Notes: generated by a model from the sequence alone, not told the origin. Shown: positions 37,416 to 47,480, numbered from the stretch's first letter. The stretch: 64,000 bases of DNA from Phaeobacter sp. 22II1-1F12B (GCF_002210165.1 NZ_AQQP01000001.1:310001-374000); one strand, 5' to 3'. Numbers and translations are program-made.

Positions 37416-40400
37416 ATGAGCACTACCTTTGCGGGGAAACTATACGACTGGCTGCAATCGATAAATGCCGCCGAATGTTTCGACATTCTTCAGAACGCGG
37501 ATATCGACATGGAGCTGCTGGTTGACCTGACCGAGGAAGACCTGCGTGAGCTTGGCTTGTCTCTGGGGCAGCGGAAACGGCTACAAAAGGGGATTGAAGC
37601 GTTGCGCTCGGGCGGTCAGTCCGGCTCGGGGACGTCACGCGCTGAACGGCGACAGTTGAGTTTTCTTTTCTGCGACTTGGTAGATTCCACAGTGATCAGC
37701 CAGAAGATGGATGCCGAAGATCTGGCGTCCATGCAGCAGGCTTATCACGGGCTTTGTTCGCAGATCGCTAACCGCTGGGGCGGCAGAATGCTTGCTCAAT
37801 ATGGTGATGGTTGCATGTTGGTGTTCGGCCATCCGAATGTTCATGAAAACGATGCCGAACGTGCGGTGCGCGCTGGGCTTGAACTGGCCACCGCAGTACC
37901 GGGTGCAGAGCTTGCGCCGGGCATTTCGCTGAACTGCCGGATCGCCATTGCCACTGGCCGGGTCGTCATAGGCGACGTAACAGGAGGTTCAGACCCCAAC
38001 GCAGTGGCAGGCGAAACGCCGAACCTCGCGGCGCGACTTCAGGACATCGCCAAGCCGGGGACAGTGGTTATCGCTGAATCCACGATGAACCTCGTTAAAT
38101 CGGCTTTCAATCTCGACAGTCGTGGCGCCCATAAATTGAAAGGGTATGACCAACCAGTAGAGGCCTGGACCGTAACGGCTGCGAAGGACGAGTCGGATCG
38201 CGTCACCGGACTTGGCAGCGATCATCATTTTGTGGGTCGCCGGGTCGAACTGGAACTGTTGCAGATGCAATGGGAAAAGGCGCTTACCGGTTCAATGCAG
38301 ATCGTGACCGTTTCTGGTGAAGCGGGCTTGGGGAAATCCTGGCTGCTTTCTGCCTTTGCCCAGCGCGTCATGGTTGCCAATGAAGAGATGCGCCGGTTTC
38401 GCTATTTCTGTGTAAGCTTCAAGACAAACAGCGCGTTGCATCCATTCTTGGCGGAGATTGCCAGGTCCATCGGCATAGTGGGGTCTGAAAGTGCTGCTCA
38501 GACGCGTAAGCGGATCGAGGATTGGCCCGGCCTGAAAGATATCGAGATCAGCAATGCTTCTACATTGCTGGCGGCGCAGTTTGGTGTGCAGGATAACGAA
38601 ACGCGGCTGGCACTGAATGCGGCGCAGCAAAAGCTCGCGATGTTTGCCTTGCTGAACGAAATGCTGAAGAAGCGCGCCGCTGCCGGGCCCGTGTTGATCG
38701 AACTTGAAGATATCCACTGGGCGGACCCGACGACGTTAGAATTTCTTTCACGTCTGGTGACCGATCCTCCGAAACTCCCTGTCATGCTGGTCACCACGCA
38801 TAGACCTGACTTCGAGTTGAATTGGCCGGCCTTGCCTTGGCTTACACATGTCGGGCTGAACCGCTTGTCGCTTGGCGAAAGCATCGAGATTGCGCGCTTG
38901 GCGGATGGCACCCATTCCATACCCGAGGCAAGGTTGCGCGACATTATTGCGAAGGCCGACGGCGTGCCGCTTTTTGTTGAAGAACTGACCCAGACGGTGG
39001 CCGTTCTGGAGGGCAATAATATCGGTGGTGCCATCCGGGTGCCGGAAACGCTTGAAGCGTCGCTGATGGCGCGGCTCGATCGGAATGCTGCGGCAAAGTC
39101 AGTCGCGCAGATCGCTGCGACGATCGGTCGGAAGTTCCGCGTTTCAACACTTGCGGCTGTTGCCAAGAAGGATCCGGACACACTTGCCCAGTTAATCCAG
39201 CAACTCACACACGACCGGATTCTTGAACCCGTCAAGAATGATCCAGATTCATATATATTTCGCCATGCGTTAATACAAGACGCCGCATATGGCTCACTTT
39301 TGCGTAGCGAGAGGAAGAAATTGCACGCCCGGATTGCGGATATTCTGGCGGAAGAAAACCAGCACGAAGCAATCATTGAACCGGAAACTTTGGCGCGTCA
39401 TCTGGCCGGCGCTGAAATGCATTTGGAAGCTGTGGGAAAGCTGATTGAAGCGGGTCAGAATGCGACGTCGCGCGCGGCCCAGATCGAAGCCAACAATCAT
39501 TTCCGCTCGGCATTGGACTTACTGAAAAGGGCACCTGTCGGTGAGGTAACGACGCGGCTCGAGGCGACGGTGAATGCCTTGCTTGGTCAGTCCTTGCTGG
39601 CCACTGTCGGTTTTGCCGCGCCGGAGGTCGGAGAAGCGTTTGATCGCGCTCGTCATCTCAGTGCTGAAATCGGCGAGCTTCCGTTGCTTGTTTCGTCTCT
39701 ATATGGCGTTTCGGTCGTGGCCGCATCTCGCGGGGAGAGAGAGAAAACGCGCGAGCTGGCAGAGGAATCTATTCGCTTGTTCGGCGAAAGTGACGTTCCG
39801 TTGTTTGCGATGGGGAGTCATTTTACGAATGGCTTGCGGCATATCTTTGAAGGATCACTGGATGAGGCCGAAGCAGCCCTTGAGCGTGCGCTGGGCTATT
39901 ATTCGCCAGAGCTGCATGGTCATTCTCTGCAAGTCTATGGTGATGATCTGGGTTCTTACGCGCTGATCTACCTGCTGTGGATTCATGCCCTTCGCGGAGA
40001 TTTTGAGAAATCTCTCGAATACAGTCAGCGCAGTGAGGAGCTCACCAAGATACTTGGTGATCGACAGGTGGAAATAAGGACGCTGGGCTTTGCAATGAGC
40101 GGTTTCCAGATGCTTGGCGAATTGGAAGCGACCGAGGCCTTGGCGGATCAGGTGATCGCAAAGGCGGTCGAGCAATGTTATCCTTATTGGCAGGCGGTTG
40201 GTGAAGTCGGCAAGAGCTGGGTGCTATGTCATACGGGACGATCAGAGGAAGGACTTGCCAAGTTCGATGGAGCCCTCGCGTTCTTTGACGCCATCGGGCA
40301 GCGCACGCCAATGTCCCTTATACGGACCTACCATGCCGAAGCCCTGATTGCGGCTGGAGCTAGAGCGCAGGCCTTTTCAATGTTGAACGAGGCTATCCAA

Positions 40401-40715
40401 ACCTGCGAGTCAGAGTTGGATACACTCTACCTGCCGGAGTTGCTGCGTCTTAAGGCGGAAACTTTGCTGGGTGATGATAATCAAAAGGCTGTCGATCTGC
40501 TGAACGAAGCGCACGCACTTGCCCGCTCAAAATCGATGGCATTCTTTGAATTGCGCAGTGCCGTCAGCGTTTGTCGGATTCAAGCAGGAGGGCCGGGCGA
40601 GGAAGAGGCTGTGATCAGGCTGAAAGAAGCCCGCGCCAAGATACACGCACCGCAGCCTTTTGCGGTTCTCAACGAGGCGGACGAGATACTATCGTCTTAT
40701 CCAAGCTCGGCCTGA
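37416..40715 (+). CDS. SAM domain + class III nucleotidyl cyclase + AAA ATPase + TPR protein
   Basis: A 1099-residue soluble signalling protein. Residues 8-65 form a SAM domain (EEDLRELGLSLGQRKRL). Residues 78-255 form a class III adenylyl/guanylyl cyclase domain with metal Asp87 (FCDLVDST) and Asp131 (YGDGCMLVF). A MalT/LuxR-style ATPase follows with Walker A SGEAGLGKSWL (about 300-310) and Walker B LIELEDIHWADP. The second half (about 690-1095) is TPR-like helical repeats. No DNA-binding domain is seen. It lies 119 bases after the prenyl synthase and six bases before the reductase gene, so it may regulate this cluster. Confidence 0.9.
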   Translation: MSTTFAGKLYDWLQSINAAECFDILQNADIDMELLVDLTEEDLRELGLSLGQRKRLQKGIEALRSGGQSGSGTSRAERRQLSFLFCDLVDSTVISQKMDAEDLASMQQAYHGLCSQIANRWGGRMLAQYGDGCMLVFGHPNVHENDAERAVRAGLELATAVPGAELAPGISLNCRIAIATGRVVIGDVTGGSDPNAVAGETPNLAARLQDIAKPGTVVIAESTMNLVKSAFNLDSRGAHKLKGYDQPVEAWTVTAAKDESDRVTGLGSDHHFVGRRVELELLQMQWEKALTGSMQIVTVSGEAGLGKSWLLSAFAQRVMVANEEMRRFRYFCVSFKTNSALHPFLAEIARSIGIVGSESAAQTRKRIEDWPGLKDIEISNASTLLAAQFGVQDNETRLALNAAQQKLAMFALLNEMLKKRAAAGPVLIELEDIHWADPTTLEFLSRLVTDPPKLPVMLVTTHRPDFELNWPALPWLTHVGLNRLSLGESIEIARLADGTHSIPEARLRDIIAKADGVPLFVEELTQTVAVLEGNNIGGAIRVPETLEASLMARLDRNAAAKSVAQIAATIGRKFRVSTLAAVAKKDPDTLAQLIQQLTHDRILEPVKNDPDSYIFRHALIQDAAYGSLLRSERKKLHARIADILAEENQHEAIIEPETLARHLAGAEMHLEAVGKLIEAGQNATSRAAQIEANNHFRSALDLLKRAPVGEVTTRLEATVNALLGQSLLATVGFAAPEVGEAFDRARHLSAEIGELPLLVSSLYGVSVVAASRGEREKTRELAEESIRLFGESDVPLFAMGSHFTNGLRHIFEGSLDEAEAALERALGYYSPELHGHSLQVYGDDLGSYALIYLLWIHALRGDFEKSLEYSQRSEELTKILGDRQVEIRTLGFAMSGFQMLGELEATEALADQVIAKAVEQCYPYWQAVGEVGKSWVLCHTGRSEEGLAKFDGALAFFDAIGQRTPMSLIRTYHAEALIAAGARAQAFSMLNEAIQTCESELDTLYLPELLRLKAETLLGDDNQKAVDLLNEAHALARSKSMAFFELRSAVSVCRIQAGGPGEEEAVIRLKEARAKIHAPQPFAVLNEADEILSSYPSSA

Positions 40716-40721
40716 TCACGG

Positions 40722-41702
40722 ATGCGGCGCGCAGTTGTTCTGGGCGGGGGCGGTCATTTCGGAGCGGCACTATGTGCAGGTTTGCTGGAGCGCGGCTGGA
40801 ACGTGACTGCTGTTACACGGACCGGTGGCAGGCGTGCCGGGTTGCAGAAACTCTCAGTCAAGCGGGTGATTTGCGACGATGGCGCGACTGGCGCGATGCG
40901 GCACCTTGTTCGGGGGCATGAATTGATAATAGATGCCGCCGCGCCTTATGCGCTGGACCTGCATGACGGGAGGCAGAGCCATTCGCAAAGGCTGGCGGCT
41001 GCCAAAGATCGTATGGCGAGTTTGATTTTTGCAGCCCGCGCCAATGGCTCCGTTCTCGTCTACATCGGATCGTTTCTGACGCGATACTTGATGTCCGAAG
41101 AGTACGACCGCCGGCTTAGGATTATCTCCGCCAGCCATCCCTACTTTAGAATGAAACTGGAACTTGAGAGGTTGGCAAAGAAGGCTGCCAAGCGAGGCGA
41201 TCCGATCATAATCGTCAACCCGACCTCGCTGTTGGGGCCGGGTAACTTGCGGATCGTCGAGCATTGTTTTGTCGCCTCTGTGTTGCACGGGAAAATGCCT
41301 GCGAGCTTTCCGGATATCATAAACGTAATGGATGTGCGCGACGCTGCCGAGGCGACATTGCGCACGCTTGACGCTGGCATCTTTGGGATGCCGATTTGGT
41401 TGAGTGGTCACAACATTTCGGTACATGATCTGACCGAAATGATTGCCAAACTGGGGCGGGTTGAATGTCCTCCACGATGGCGAGGTCTGGCAATGGGAGC
41501 AGCAGTTTTATACGCTTTGGAAAACGGGATGTCGGTACTGGGCCGTGGCTCCCGCTTCCCGAGCCTACCCGTTCTTTTGACACTGGCGAGCCGTGCGGTC
41601 GATCAAAGTAGCTGCCAGCGGGCCTTGGGTGTCGACCTGCGGCCGTTGGAAACCACGATAAGAGATGAGATCGGCTGGTATCGCAGCCGCGATCTAACCT
41701 GA
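40722..41702 (+). CDS. NAD(P)-dependent epimerase/reductase (extended SDR)
   Basis: A 326-residue Rossmann protein: cofactor loop GGGGHFGAALCAGLLE at the N-terminus, Ser in VYIGSFLTR, and the YxxxK pair in HPYFRMKLELE, followed by NPTSLLGPG, the dihydroflavonol reductase/HpnA-like pattern. It begins six bases after the cyclase-ATPase stop and overlaps the end of the opposing large gene. It probably reduces or epimerises a hydroxyl/keto group on the cluster's product. Substrate not readable. Confidence 0.85.
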   Translation: MRRAVVLGGGGHFGAALCAGLLERGWNVTAVTRTGGRRAGLQKLSVKRVICDDGATGAMRHLVRGHELIIDAAAPYALDLHDGRQSHSQRLAAAKDRMASLIFAARANGSVLVYIGSFLTRYLMSEEYDRRLRIISASHPYFRMKLELERLAKKAAKRGDPIIIVNPTSLLGPGNLRIVEHCFVASVLHGKMPASFPDIINVMDVRDAAEATLRTLDAGIFGMPIWLSGHNISVHDLTEMIAKLGRVECPPRWRGLAMGAAVLYALENGMSVLGRGSRFPSLPVLLTLASRAVDQSSCQRALGVDLRPLETTIRDEIGWYRSRDLT

Positions 41703-44700
41703 GATGTGATCCTCGGTATCCAGCGAGAGACCTGTGAGCCGTTCTCCCAAAAGGTGTACCGCCGTCAGGCCGGTTGGCCACTCGTTGTGGCCGAGGTGTG
41801 GATTATAGTCATGCTTCAGGCGCTCTACCGTGCGGAGCCACGCGGTTTTCCATACGCGAAAGTCGTCATCGAACATGTCCTGTTTTTCCAGTTCTTCGAA
41901 AAAGGAGAGGAGACTGTCCTTTAAGTCGATCAGCATGTTGAGATCCCAATACTCGCCAAGATGTCCTTTCATCGGAACGAGTTCACGCACGACGCCGTCC
42001 GTGACTGGTTTAAACCATTCGGGCATTTTGGCTTCAGCGGATTCCTTCAAATAATCGCCATAACGCCCGAAACTCTCAGAAGAGTTGCAGCCTTCATCAT
42101 CTGAATTGCAGAACAGATTTATGACTGACCAGAACTCGAACCTGAGCAGCATCATGTGACCCACGCGGAGGCGAATTGTTTGCAGCTCATGTGCGTCAGA
42201 AGGGGGCCAATAGCCATCCTGTGTTTCCAGCACGGGGAAGAGTTGCTCGGAAATTGTTGCCCCGAAGGACTCGGCACGTATCCGGAAATCTGAACGCGGA
42301 ATCCAGATTTCGGGATGGGGTCTTTCGGCTTTACCCCAATGCCGGTTTAGAAGTGAATCGATTATCGTCGCCGGGCTTACCAGTTCCAATGCGCCAGCCA
42401 GCTTGAGTAGTGGCAAGCTGCCTGACATTTCCCCACTTTGTGATTTCAGCGTCCTCACCAATGTAGCAATGTCAGGAATTTGGCCGTTATCCATCCCGTC
42501 GAGAACATCCGCGATACAAAGCGTATCAATGGGCCTCGCGCGGTTCAGGGTCTTGAGTGCGATAAGACCGGTCTTTTCGGTGTCAGATTGGAAGGCTGCG
42601 ATGCTTTCCTTTGTCAGGCGCCTGGGCGCGTGGACGATTCGCGTGTCACTGTTCCGAGTGGCACAGACATAGGAAAATGCAGTCTCCGGTATTGATTTGG
42701 CGAGGCGATCAAGTTCGGCCGGGTTTTCTGATCTCCACCCAAAAAGTCCTTCCGGGACGGATACTGACGTCCACGGTTCGTCTCCTACGCGCTCGAACAG
42801 AGTGCAGCCGCCTTCGCGGACCAGATCGGCATTGATCTCGAAGGGTCGAAGCGGTTCAAACTCGTCGACCAAACCGTGGTCGGTCGCGACCGTGCGCTTA
42901 GGTATCAGTCCCAGGATTTCGCTTACCGGCTGGGTCGGGAAACGTGCAATGGATACTGACAGGCTGCGTTCGATTTCGCTGAGGTCGTAAAGCCGATCGA
43001 TACGCGTCGTTTCACGAATGATGCCTTGATAGCATGCCTTGTCGGGATAGCCTGCGTCCCGAAATTGCTTAAGCGACAGGGTATTTATGCCGTGTTCGCC
43101 GCCGAGTATGTTTAATGCGAGGCTTCGTGCGCCCTCGAAGGGCAGGTGATCACCTGCAGTCGGATCAGCGCCCTCTGCACGGGGACTGACACCCGTTTCG
43201 TCAAACTTCCGTGCCAGATCATCTTTGACAAGCGGTCCCCAATTGCCTGCAATGTTGCGCCAGCCGTCAACGTCCCATTCAGGCAACAGGGGGCTGTCAC
43301 GCACTTGAACAAGCGAATGTTGCAGCCCCTGTGCATCGGTGCCCAGCGAGGGTACCATGATCGCCTTGACCTCGGCCAAGATGCCGCGGTCCGGACCTTT
43401 GGCGGCCCAACCGGACGGCGGCGTTGAAATACTTGAACGAAGCGTCGGTACACCGAAGACTTCGCTTTCCGCGACGGCCAGCCGAATATCGTCGACGTAA
43501 CTGAAAGGTGAAATCAAACCAGTCCCTATCAGTCGATTGGCGCCCTTGCGCCACTTTTCCTGTCGTTCCTCCTGTGTGAAATGCTGAGGCCCCATCTTGG
43601 AAGCCAGCAGGAAAGTCGGCATCTCTTCTTCCAGTGCCTCGTCTTTTCTGGGCGTGGCGTCGTAGTATTTGACGGGGATCGAGAAAGTGACTTCGTTGCC
43701 GGATGTCGTCGCTGAAGGATTCAAATCGGCCGAGATTTGTTGGTAATTCGCTACGATCAGATAGACATACCGTCCCCAGACCTCCACGCGCATTTGATCT
43801 GGCACATCCATGTAATCCTCTACGAATTTCTGCAGTACCTTTTCATTCGCGAGAATGGGCAGCACACGGATCTTGGCGCCCGGCATACGCAGAGTGCCAC
43901 CTATCGCTTCGCTTGCTCCGCGCGTTGTGTTGAAGGGGTTAGTTTTGCCGATCTGGCGCATCTCGGGTGTTTTGGAGAGGAGGGGCTCTGCAGTTTGACC
44001 TTTTGCTGGCGGTGTCACCAAGCGTGTCGGTTGAAAACTTGCTTCCTTGGCGACGCCCTGAACGCCCCTTGTCGTTTTCCAATCCCCGTGTCGGGAACGC
44101 CAGGCTAGGGTTTCGCCCTTGCCGTAAAGCATGTCGATCTTGATCCAGAATGGCATGACTGGGCTAAGCGTAGAAATCGTTCCGCTTTGGACGTCGCGTG
44201 TAGAAATCGCCTGGAGGCCAAGTGTTTGCAGGACCGGAACAGTTGCGGTGTTGACCATGTGGATCTGGTAGCCGCCGCTCAGCTGACCGGCGAAAAGGTT
44301 TCCGCTTCCAAGAACGCCTCCGCTCCCTATGCGGTGAATGGGCATTTTGGCAGCGGTAATGGCTTGATAGCAGGTCATCTCTGCATCTTCCGCGTCCCGG
44401 AATTGCTTGAGATTGATCGTATTGGAATAAAGCTTTGGAAACGCCTCCCTGAGCGATTGAAAGGCAGCGAGGGGATCGTTCAACATGGACGAACCGGTTT
44501 TTATCAGGCTGTCTAAACCGGTGTTGGAACGACCGTCCCCAGACGATGTCGCCTCCCGCGCAGTACGACGCGAAGCGCGCATTTCAGCGAAGGCTGTCAG
44601 AGAGTCACGCGCCATTCTTGTTATTCCGGCCAAGTTATTGGGCCAGTTCAAGAGGGCGTCGGTGACAGAGGACAGGTTTGTGGGAATGTCGGTCAGTCCT

Positions 44701-45275
44701 GACATCGGTGTATGCGTCACGCTCAGGAATGGCGCTTTCAAGTCGTCGCCCATTCGGTCAGCGGCAGATTGGGATCGTATTTCAAAGACCTGCCTCGCGC
44801 CATGAGGATCGGTCAACCATCTGTCGACCGAGGGATCGAGCCTCGCGAGGAGTTTCGGCCAGCCATAGACTTCGCGACCGGTACTAAGCGACAATTCATT
44901 GTCGACGAAAATGAAGGGCGTGGTGAAAGCCCAATCGTGGAAGGTGAATTCTTTCCCCCCTGATTCCGGTCTCATCCAGGCGAGCGGCACACCAAACGCC
45001 ACTTCGCGCTGGGAAACCCAGCCTGTCCGGGCCGCGGCTGCCGACATTTTCCCGTAGTCCAGAATGATCAGGTATACGAAAGGTAGAACCGGTTGGAACT
45101 TTACGATCTCGGTAGCTTGGTTGAGGTAGTTGTCGACGAACTGGTTCAATCTGGCGAGGTTCGCCTGCAGCGGGAAAACCGTCATCGTGACATCGCTGAA
45201 AGCAAAGGGTGGGGCCATCTGGAGCGAACTCGCTTCCCCACGGGCATTGTTATACGTCGGACCGTCAATGAGCAT
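41694..45275 (-). CDS. Tandem acetoacetate-decarboxylase-like protein
   Basis: A 1193-residue cytoplasmic protein with two acetoacetate-decarboxylase (ADC)-like halves. The first (about 20-350) has GREVYGWPKLLARL, where Lys141 matches the Schiff-base Lys of ADC; the neighbouring second Lys is Leu. The second (about 465-800) has SEVFGVPTLRSS, with Thr611 in place of that Lys. Both halves share an LKQFRDA...CYQ segment (about 289-303 and again later), supporting internal duplication. Residues about 950-1193 are mostly helical and unassigned. Its end converges on, and overlaps, the reductase gene. Function unknown; possibly decarboxylation or aldol-type chemistry in the cluster. Confidence 0.8.
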   Translation of the reverse strand: MLIDGPTYNNARGEASSLQMAPPFAFSDVTMTVFPLQANLARLNQFVDNYLNQATEIVKFQPVLPFVYLIILDYGKMSAAAARTGWVSQREVAFGVPLAWMRPESGGKEFTFHDWAFTTPFIFVDNELSLSTGREVYGWPKLLARLDPSVDRWLTDPHGARQVFEIRSQSAADRMGDDLKAPFLSVTHTPMSGLTDIPTNLSSVTDALLNWPNNLAGITRMARDSLTAFAEMRASRRTAREATSSGDGRSNTGLDSLIKTGSSMLNDPLAAFQSLREAFPKLYSNTINLKQFRDAEDAEMTCYQAITAAKMPIHRIGSGGVLGSGNLFAGQLSGGYQIHMVNTATVPVLQTLGLQAISTRDVQSGTISTLSPVMPFWIKIDMLYGKGETLAWRSRHGDWKTTRGVQGVAKEASFQPTRLVTPPAKGQTAEPLLSKTPEMRQIGKTNPFNTTRGASEAIGGTLRMPGAKIRVLPILANEKVLQKFVEDYMDVPDQMRVEVWGRYVYLIVANYQQISADLNPSATTSGNEVTFSIPVKYYDATPRKDEALEEEMPTFLLASKMGPQHFTQEERQEKWRKGANRLIGTGLISPFSYVDDIRLAVAESEVFGVPTLRSSISTPPSGWAAKGPDRGILAEVKAIMVPSLGTDAQGLQHSLVQVRDSPLLPEWDVDGWRNIAGNWGPLVKDDLARKFDETGVSPRAEGADPTAGDHLPFEGARSLALNILGGEHGINTLSLKQFRDAGYPDKACYQGIIRETTRIDRLYDLSEIERSLSVSIARFPTQPVSEILGLIPKRTVATDHGLVDEFEPLRPFEINADLVREGGCTLFERVGDEPWTSVSVPEGLFGWRSENPAELDRLAKSIPETAFSYVCATRNSDTRIVHAPRRLTKESIAAFQSDTEKTGLIALKTLNRARPIDTLCIADVLDGMDNGQIPDIATLVRTLKSQSGEMSGSLPLLKLAGALELVSPATIIDSLLNRHWGKAERPHPEIWIPRSDFRIRAESFGATISEQLFPVLETQDGYWPPSDAHELQTIRLRVGHMMLLRFEFWSVINLFCNSDDEGCNSSESFGRYGDYLKESAEAKMPEWFKPVTDGVVRELVPMKGHLGEYWDLNMLIDLKDSLLSFFEELEKQDMFDDDFRVWKTAWLRTVERLKHDYNPHLGHNEWPTGLTAVHLLGERLTGLSLDTEDHISG

Positions 45276-45556
45276 CGGTGTGTCCTGAGATCAAGAAATG
45301 AGATTGGTCAAAAGAGACTTGTCAACGTCTTGGAACAGGTCAGTTCAATAAGGCCTTACTTGCCGAGGCTATATGAGAATGGGTCGCCGGTCCAATCTTA
45401 TGAGCAACCGGCAAAGTCCGCCTGCAGAGGCGTAGTTCCGGCCGAGTTGCTCGCCACGTTGACAGACTGTCGCCTTGACCGCGCGGTGATCGGGCTTCAT
45501 GACAGCCATGGTACGAAGGCTGCTCATTGAGTGCCGGACAGCACGACAGGAACACT

Positions 45557-47374
45557 ATGGCCAAGACGCAAGCACCAGCGAACGCGATTCCAAATGCCAC
45601 CGGCGCCGAGGAGCGTGCAAAATCGAAGAACGTTGCGGGACTCGAGGCGTTGTGGCCGTTTGTGCGGCCCTACTCTGGCCTTGTGGCGGCTGCTGGTTTT
45701 GCACTGGTATTCACGGCAGTAATATCGCTGACACTGCCCTTGGCGGTTCGTCGCGTCATTGACAACTTCCGTGTCCAGAACGGTGAACTGCTCGATCAGT
45801 ATTTTCTGGCGGCTCTTGCCATCGCGGCGTTGCTGGCCGTGGGGACCGGGCTTCGCTATGCCTTGGTGACCCGTCTCGGTGAGCGCGTTGTGGCAGATAT
45901 CCGCAAGGCAGTTTTTGACCGTGTTATTGGCATGAGTCCCGCCTTCTTCGAAAAAATCATGACTGGCGAAGTGCTTAGCCGCATCACGACGGATACGACC
46001 CTGATCCAGTCCGTGCTGGGATCTTCCGCTTCGATCGCGCTTCGCAATATGTTGATTTTCGCCGGTGGTCTTGTGCTTATGCTTCTGACCTCACCCAAGC
46101 TGTCGGGATTGGTCTTGTTGCTTGTCCCCGCAGTTATCGTTCCGATCATGACGCTCGGTCGGCGGCTACGCAAGATAAGCCGTGAAAACCAGGACTGGAT
46201 CGCGGCGTCTTCGGGCAATGCCTCTGAAACGCTTGGGGCCGTTCAGACGGTCCAGGCTTTTACGCATGAGGCTGCCAGCAAGTCTCAGTTCTCGGAAATG
46301 ACTGAAACTTCTTACCTCGTGTCCCTGCGCCGGATCAGGACGCGGGCTGTCATGACCGTCATCGTGATCTTCCTGATTTTCACCGGCGTTGTCGGTGTGC
46401 TTTGGATCGGTGCGAATGACGTGCGTGCCGGTACGATGACCGAAGGTACATTGATTCAGTTTGTCATTTATTCGGTTATGGTTGCTGGCTCCGTTGCGGC
46501 TCTCAGTGAGATCTGGGGAGAATTGCAACGTGCGGCGGGCGCGACCGAAAGATTGATCGAGCTGCTTAATAGCCAAGACACTGTGGTCGATCCGGCAGAA
46601 CCCAAAGGCCTGTCGCAGCCGGTAAGGGGCGCGATTGAATTTGAGAACGTTCGTTTCTCTTATCCGTCGCGAAGCGATATCAGTGCCTTGGATGGTGTTT
46701 CGCTTGAAATAAAGCCAGGAGAAACCGTGGCATTCGTCGGGCCATCCGGTGCTGGCAAAACAACCGTGATCCAGATGATCCTCAGGTACTATGATCCCCA
46801 GTCCGGCCGCATTCGGCTTGACGGAACCGACCTTCGCGATGTGGATCGGTCCGATTTCCGCCGGTTCATAGCGATGGTTCCGCAGGACTCGGTGATCTTT
46901 GCCGCGTCTGCGCGCGAAAACATCAGGTTCGGGCGGCCCGATGCGTCAGATGCGGAGGTGGAAGCGGCCGCAAAAGCGGCAGCGGCGCATGATTTCATCG
47001 CTGCCTTGCCGGATGGGTACGACGCCTACCTTGGCGAGCGCGGGGTGATGCTTTCGGGTGGGCAGAAGCAACGTATCGCTATTGCCCGGGCGATTTTGCG
47101 CGACGCCCCCGTGCTTTTGCTCGACGAAGCCACGAGCGCTTTGGACGCGGAAAGTGAGCGGGCGGTACAACGTGCGGTGGACGAGCTTTCAAAAGACCGC
47201 ACGACATTGATCGTCGCTCACCGTCTGGCGACGGTGAAAAAAGCCGACCGGATTATCGTCATGGAAGACGGCAAGATCGTTTCCTCCGGTACGCACGAGC
47301 AACTCGTTGCGGAAAACGGGCTTTACGCGCGGCTCGCAAGGTTGCAGTTCACCGACGGGCTTGCTGCGGAATAA
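45557..47374 (+). CDS. ABC exporter, fused permease and ATPase (MsbA-like)
   Basis: A half-transporter of 605 residues that works as a dimer. Six transmembrane helices lie at about residues 30-330 and the nucleotide-binding domain at about 365-600: Walker A GPSGAGKTT, signature MLSGGQKQRIAIARA, Walker B LLLDEATSALD, and H-loop IVAHRLATV. ATG 45557 follows AGG; an upstream start adds ten residues. Substrate could be a lipid or hydrophobic compound. A product of the adjacent cluster is possible but unsupported; the gene is separated from it by a 281-base divergent gap in which I see no other gene. Confidence 0.92.
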   Translation: MAKTQAPANAIPNATGAEERAKSKNVAGLEALWPFVRPYSGLVAAAGFALVFTAVISLTLPLAVRRVIDNFRVQNGELLDQYFLAALAIAALLAVGTGLRYALVTRLGERVVADIRKAVFDRVIGMSPAFFEKIMTGEVLSRITTDTTLIQSVLGSSASIALRNMLIFAGGLVLMLLTSPKLSGLVLLLVPAVIVPIMTLGRRLRKISRENQDWIAASSGNASETLGAVQTVQAFTHEAASKSQFSEMTETSYLVSLRRIRTRAVMTVIVIFLIFTGVVGVLWIGANDVRAGTMTEGTLIQFVIYSVMVAGSVAALSEIWGELQRAAGATERLIELLNSQDTVVDPAEPKGLSQPVRGAIEFENVRFSYPSRSDISALDGVSLEIKPGETVAFVGPSGAGKTTVIQMILRYYDPQSGRIRLDGTDLRDVDRSDFRRFIAMVPQDSVIFAASARENIRFGRPDASDAEVEAAAKAAAAHDFIAALPDGYDAYLGERGVMLSGGQKQRIAIARAILRDAPVLLLDEATSALDAESERAVQRAVDELSKDRTTLIVAHRLATVKKADRIIVMEDGKIVSSGTHEQLVAENGLYARLARLQFTDGLAAE

Positions 47375-47480
47375 CCTTGCGTGGCGTCACATTGATGTCG
47401 CCTTGCACATAAATGAAAATGCTTTCATCTTTCCTTTCGAGAGAAAAGGTGCCGCCGAGCATCTTGAGGGAGGAAATCAG

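Noticed and set aside
33359-45275. Reading the cluster as ordinary carotenoid biosynthesis
   Set aside because: No phytoene synthase, cyclase or typical crt desaturase is present, and the flavoprotein is far longer than CrtI, so the crt label was not applied.
47307-47480. Extended N-terminus for the acyl-CoA synthetase
   Set aside because: It overlaps the end of the ABC exporter in another frame and lacks family sequence; 47481 has a strong ribosome-binding site.
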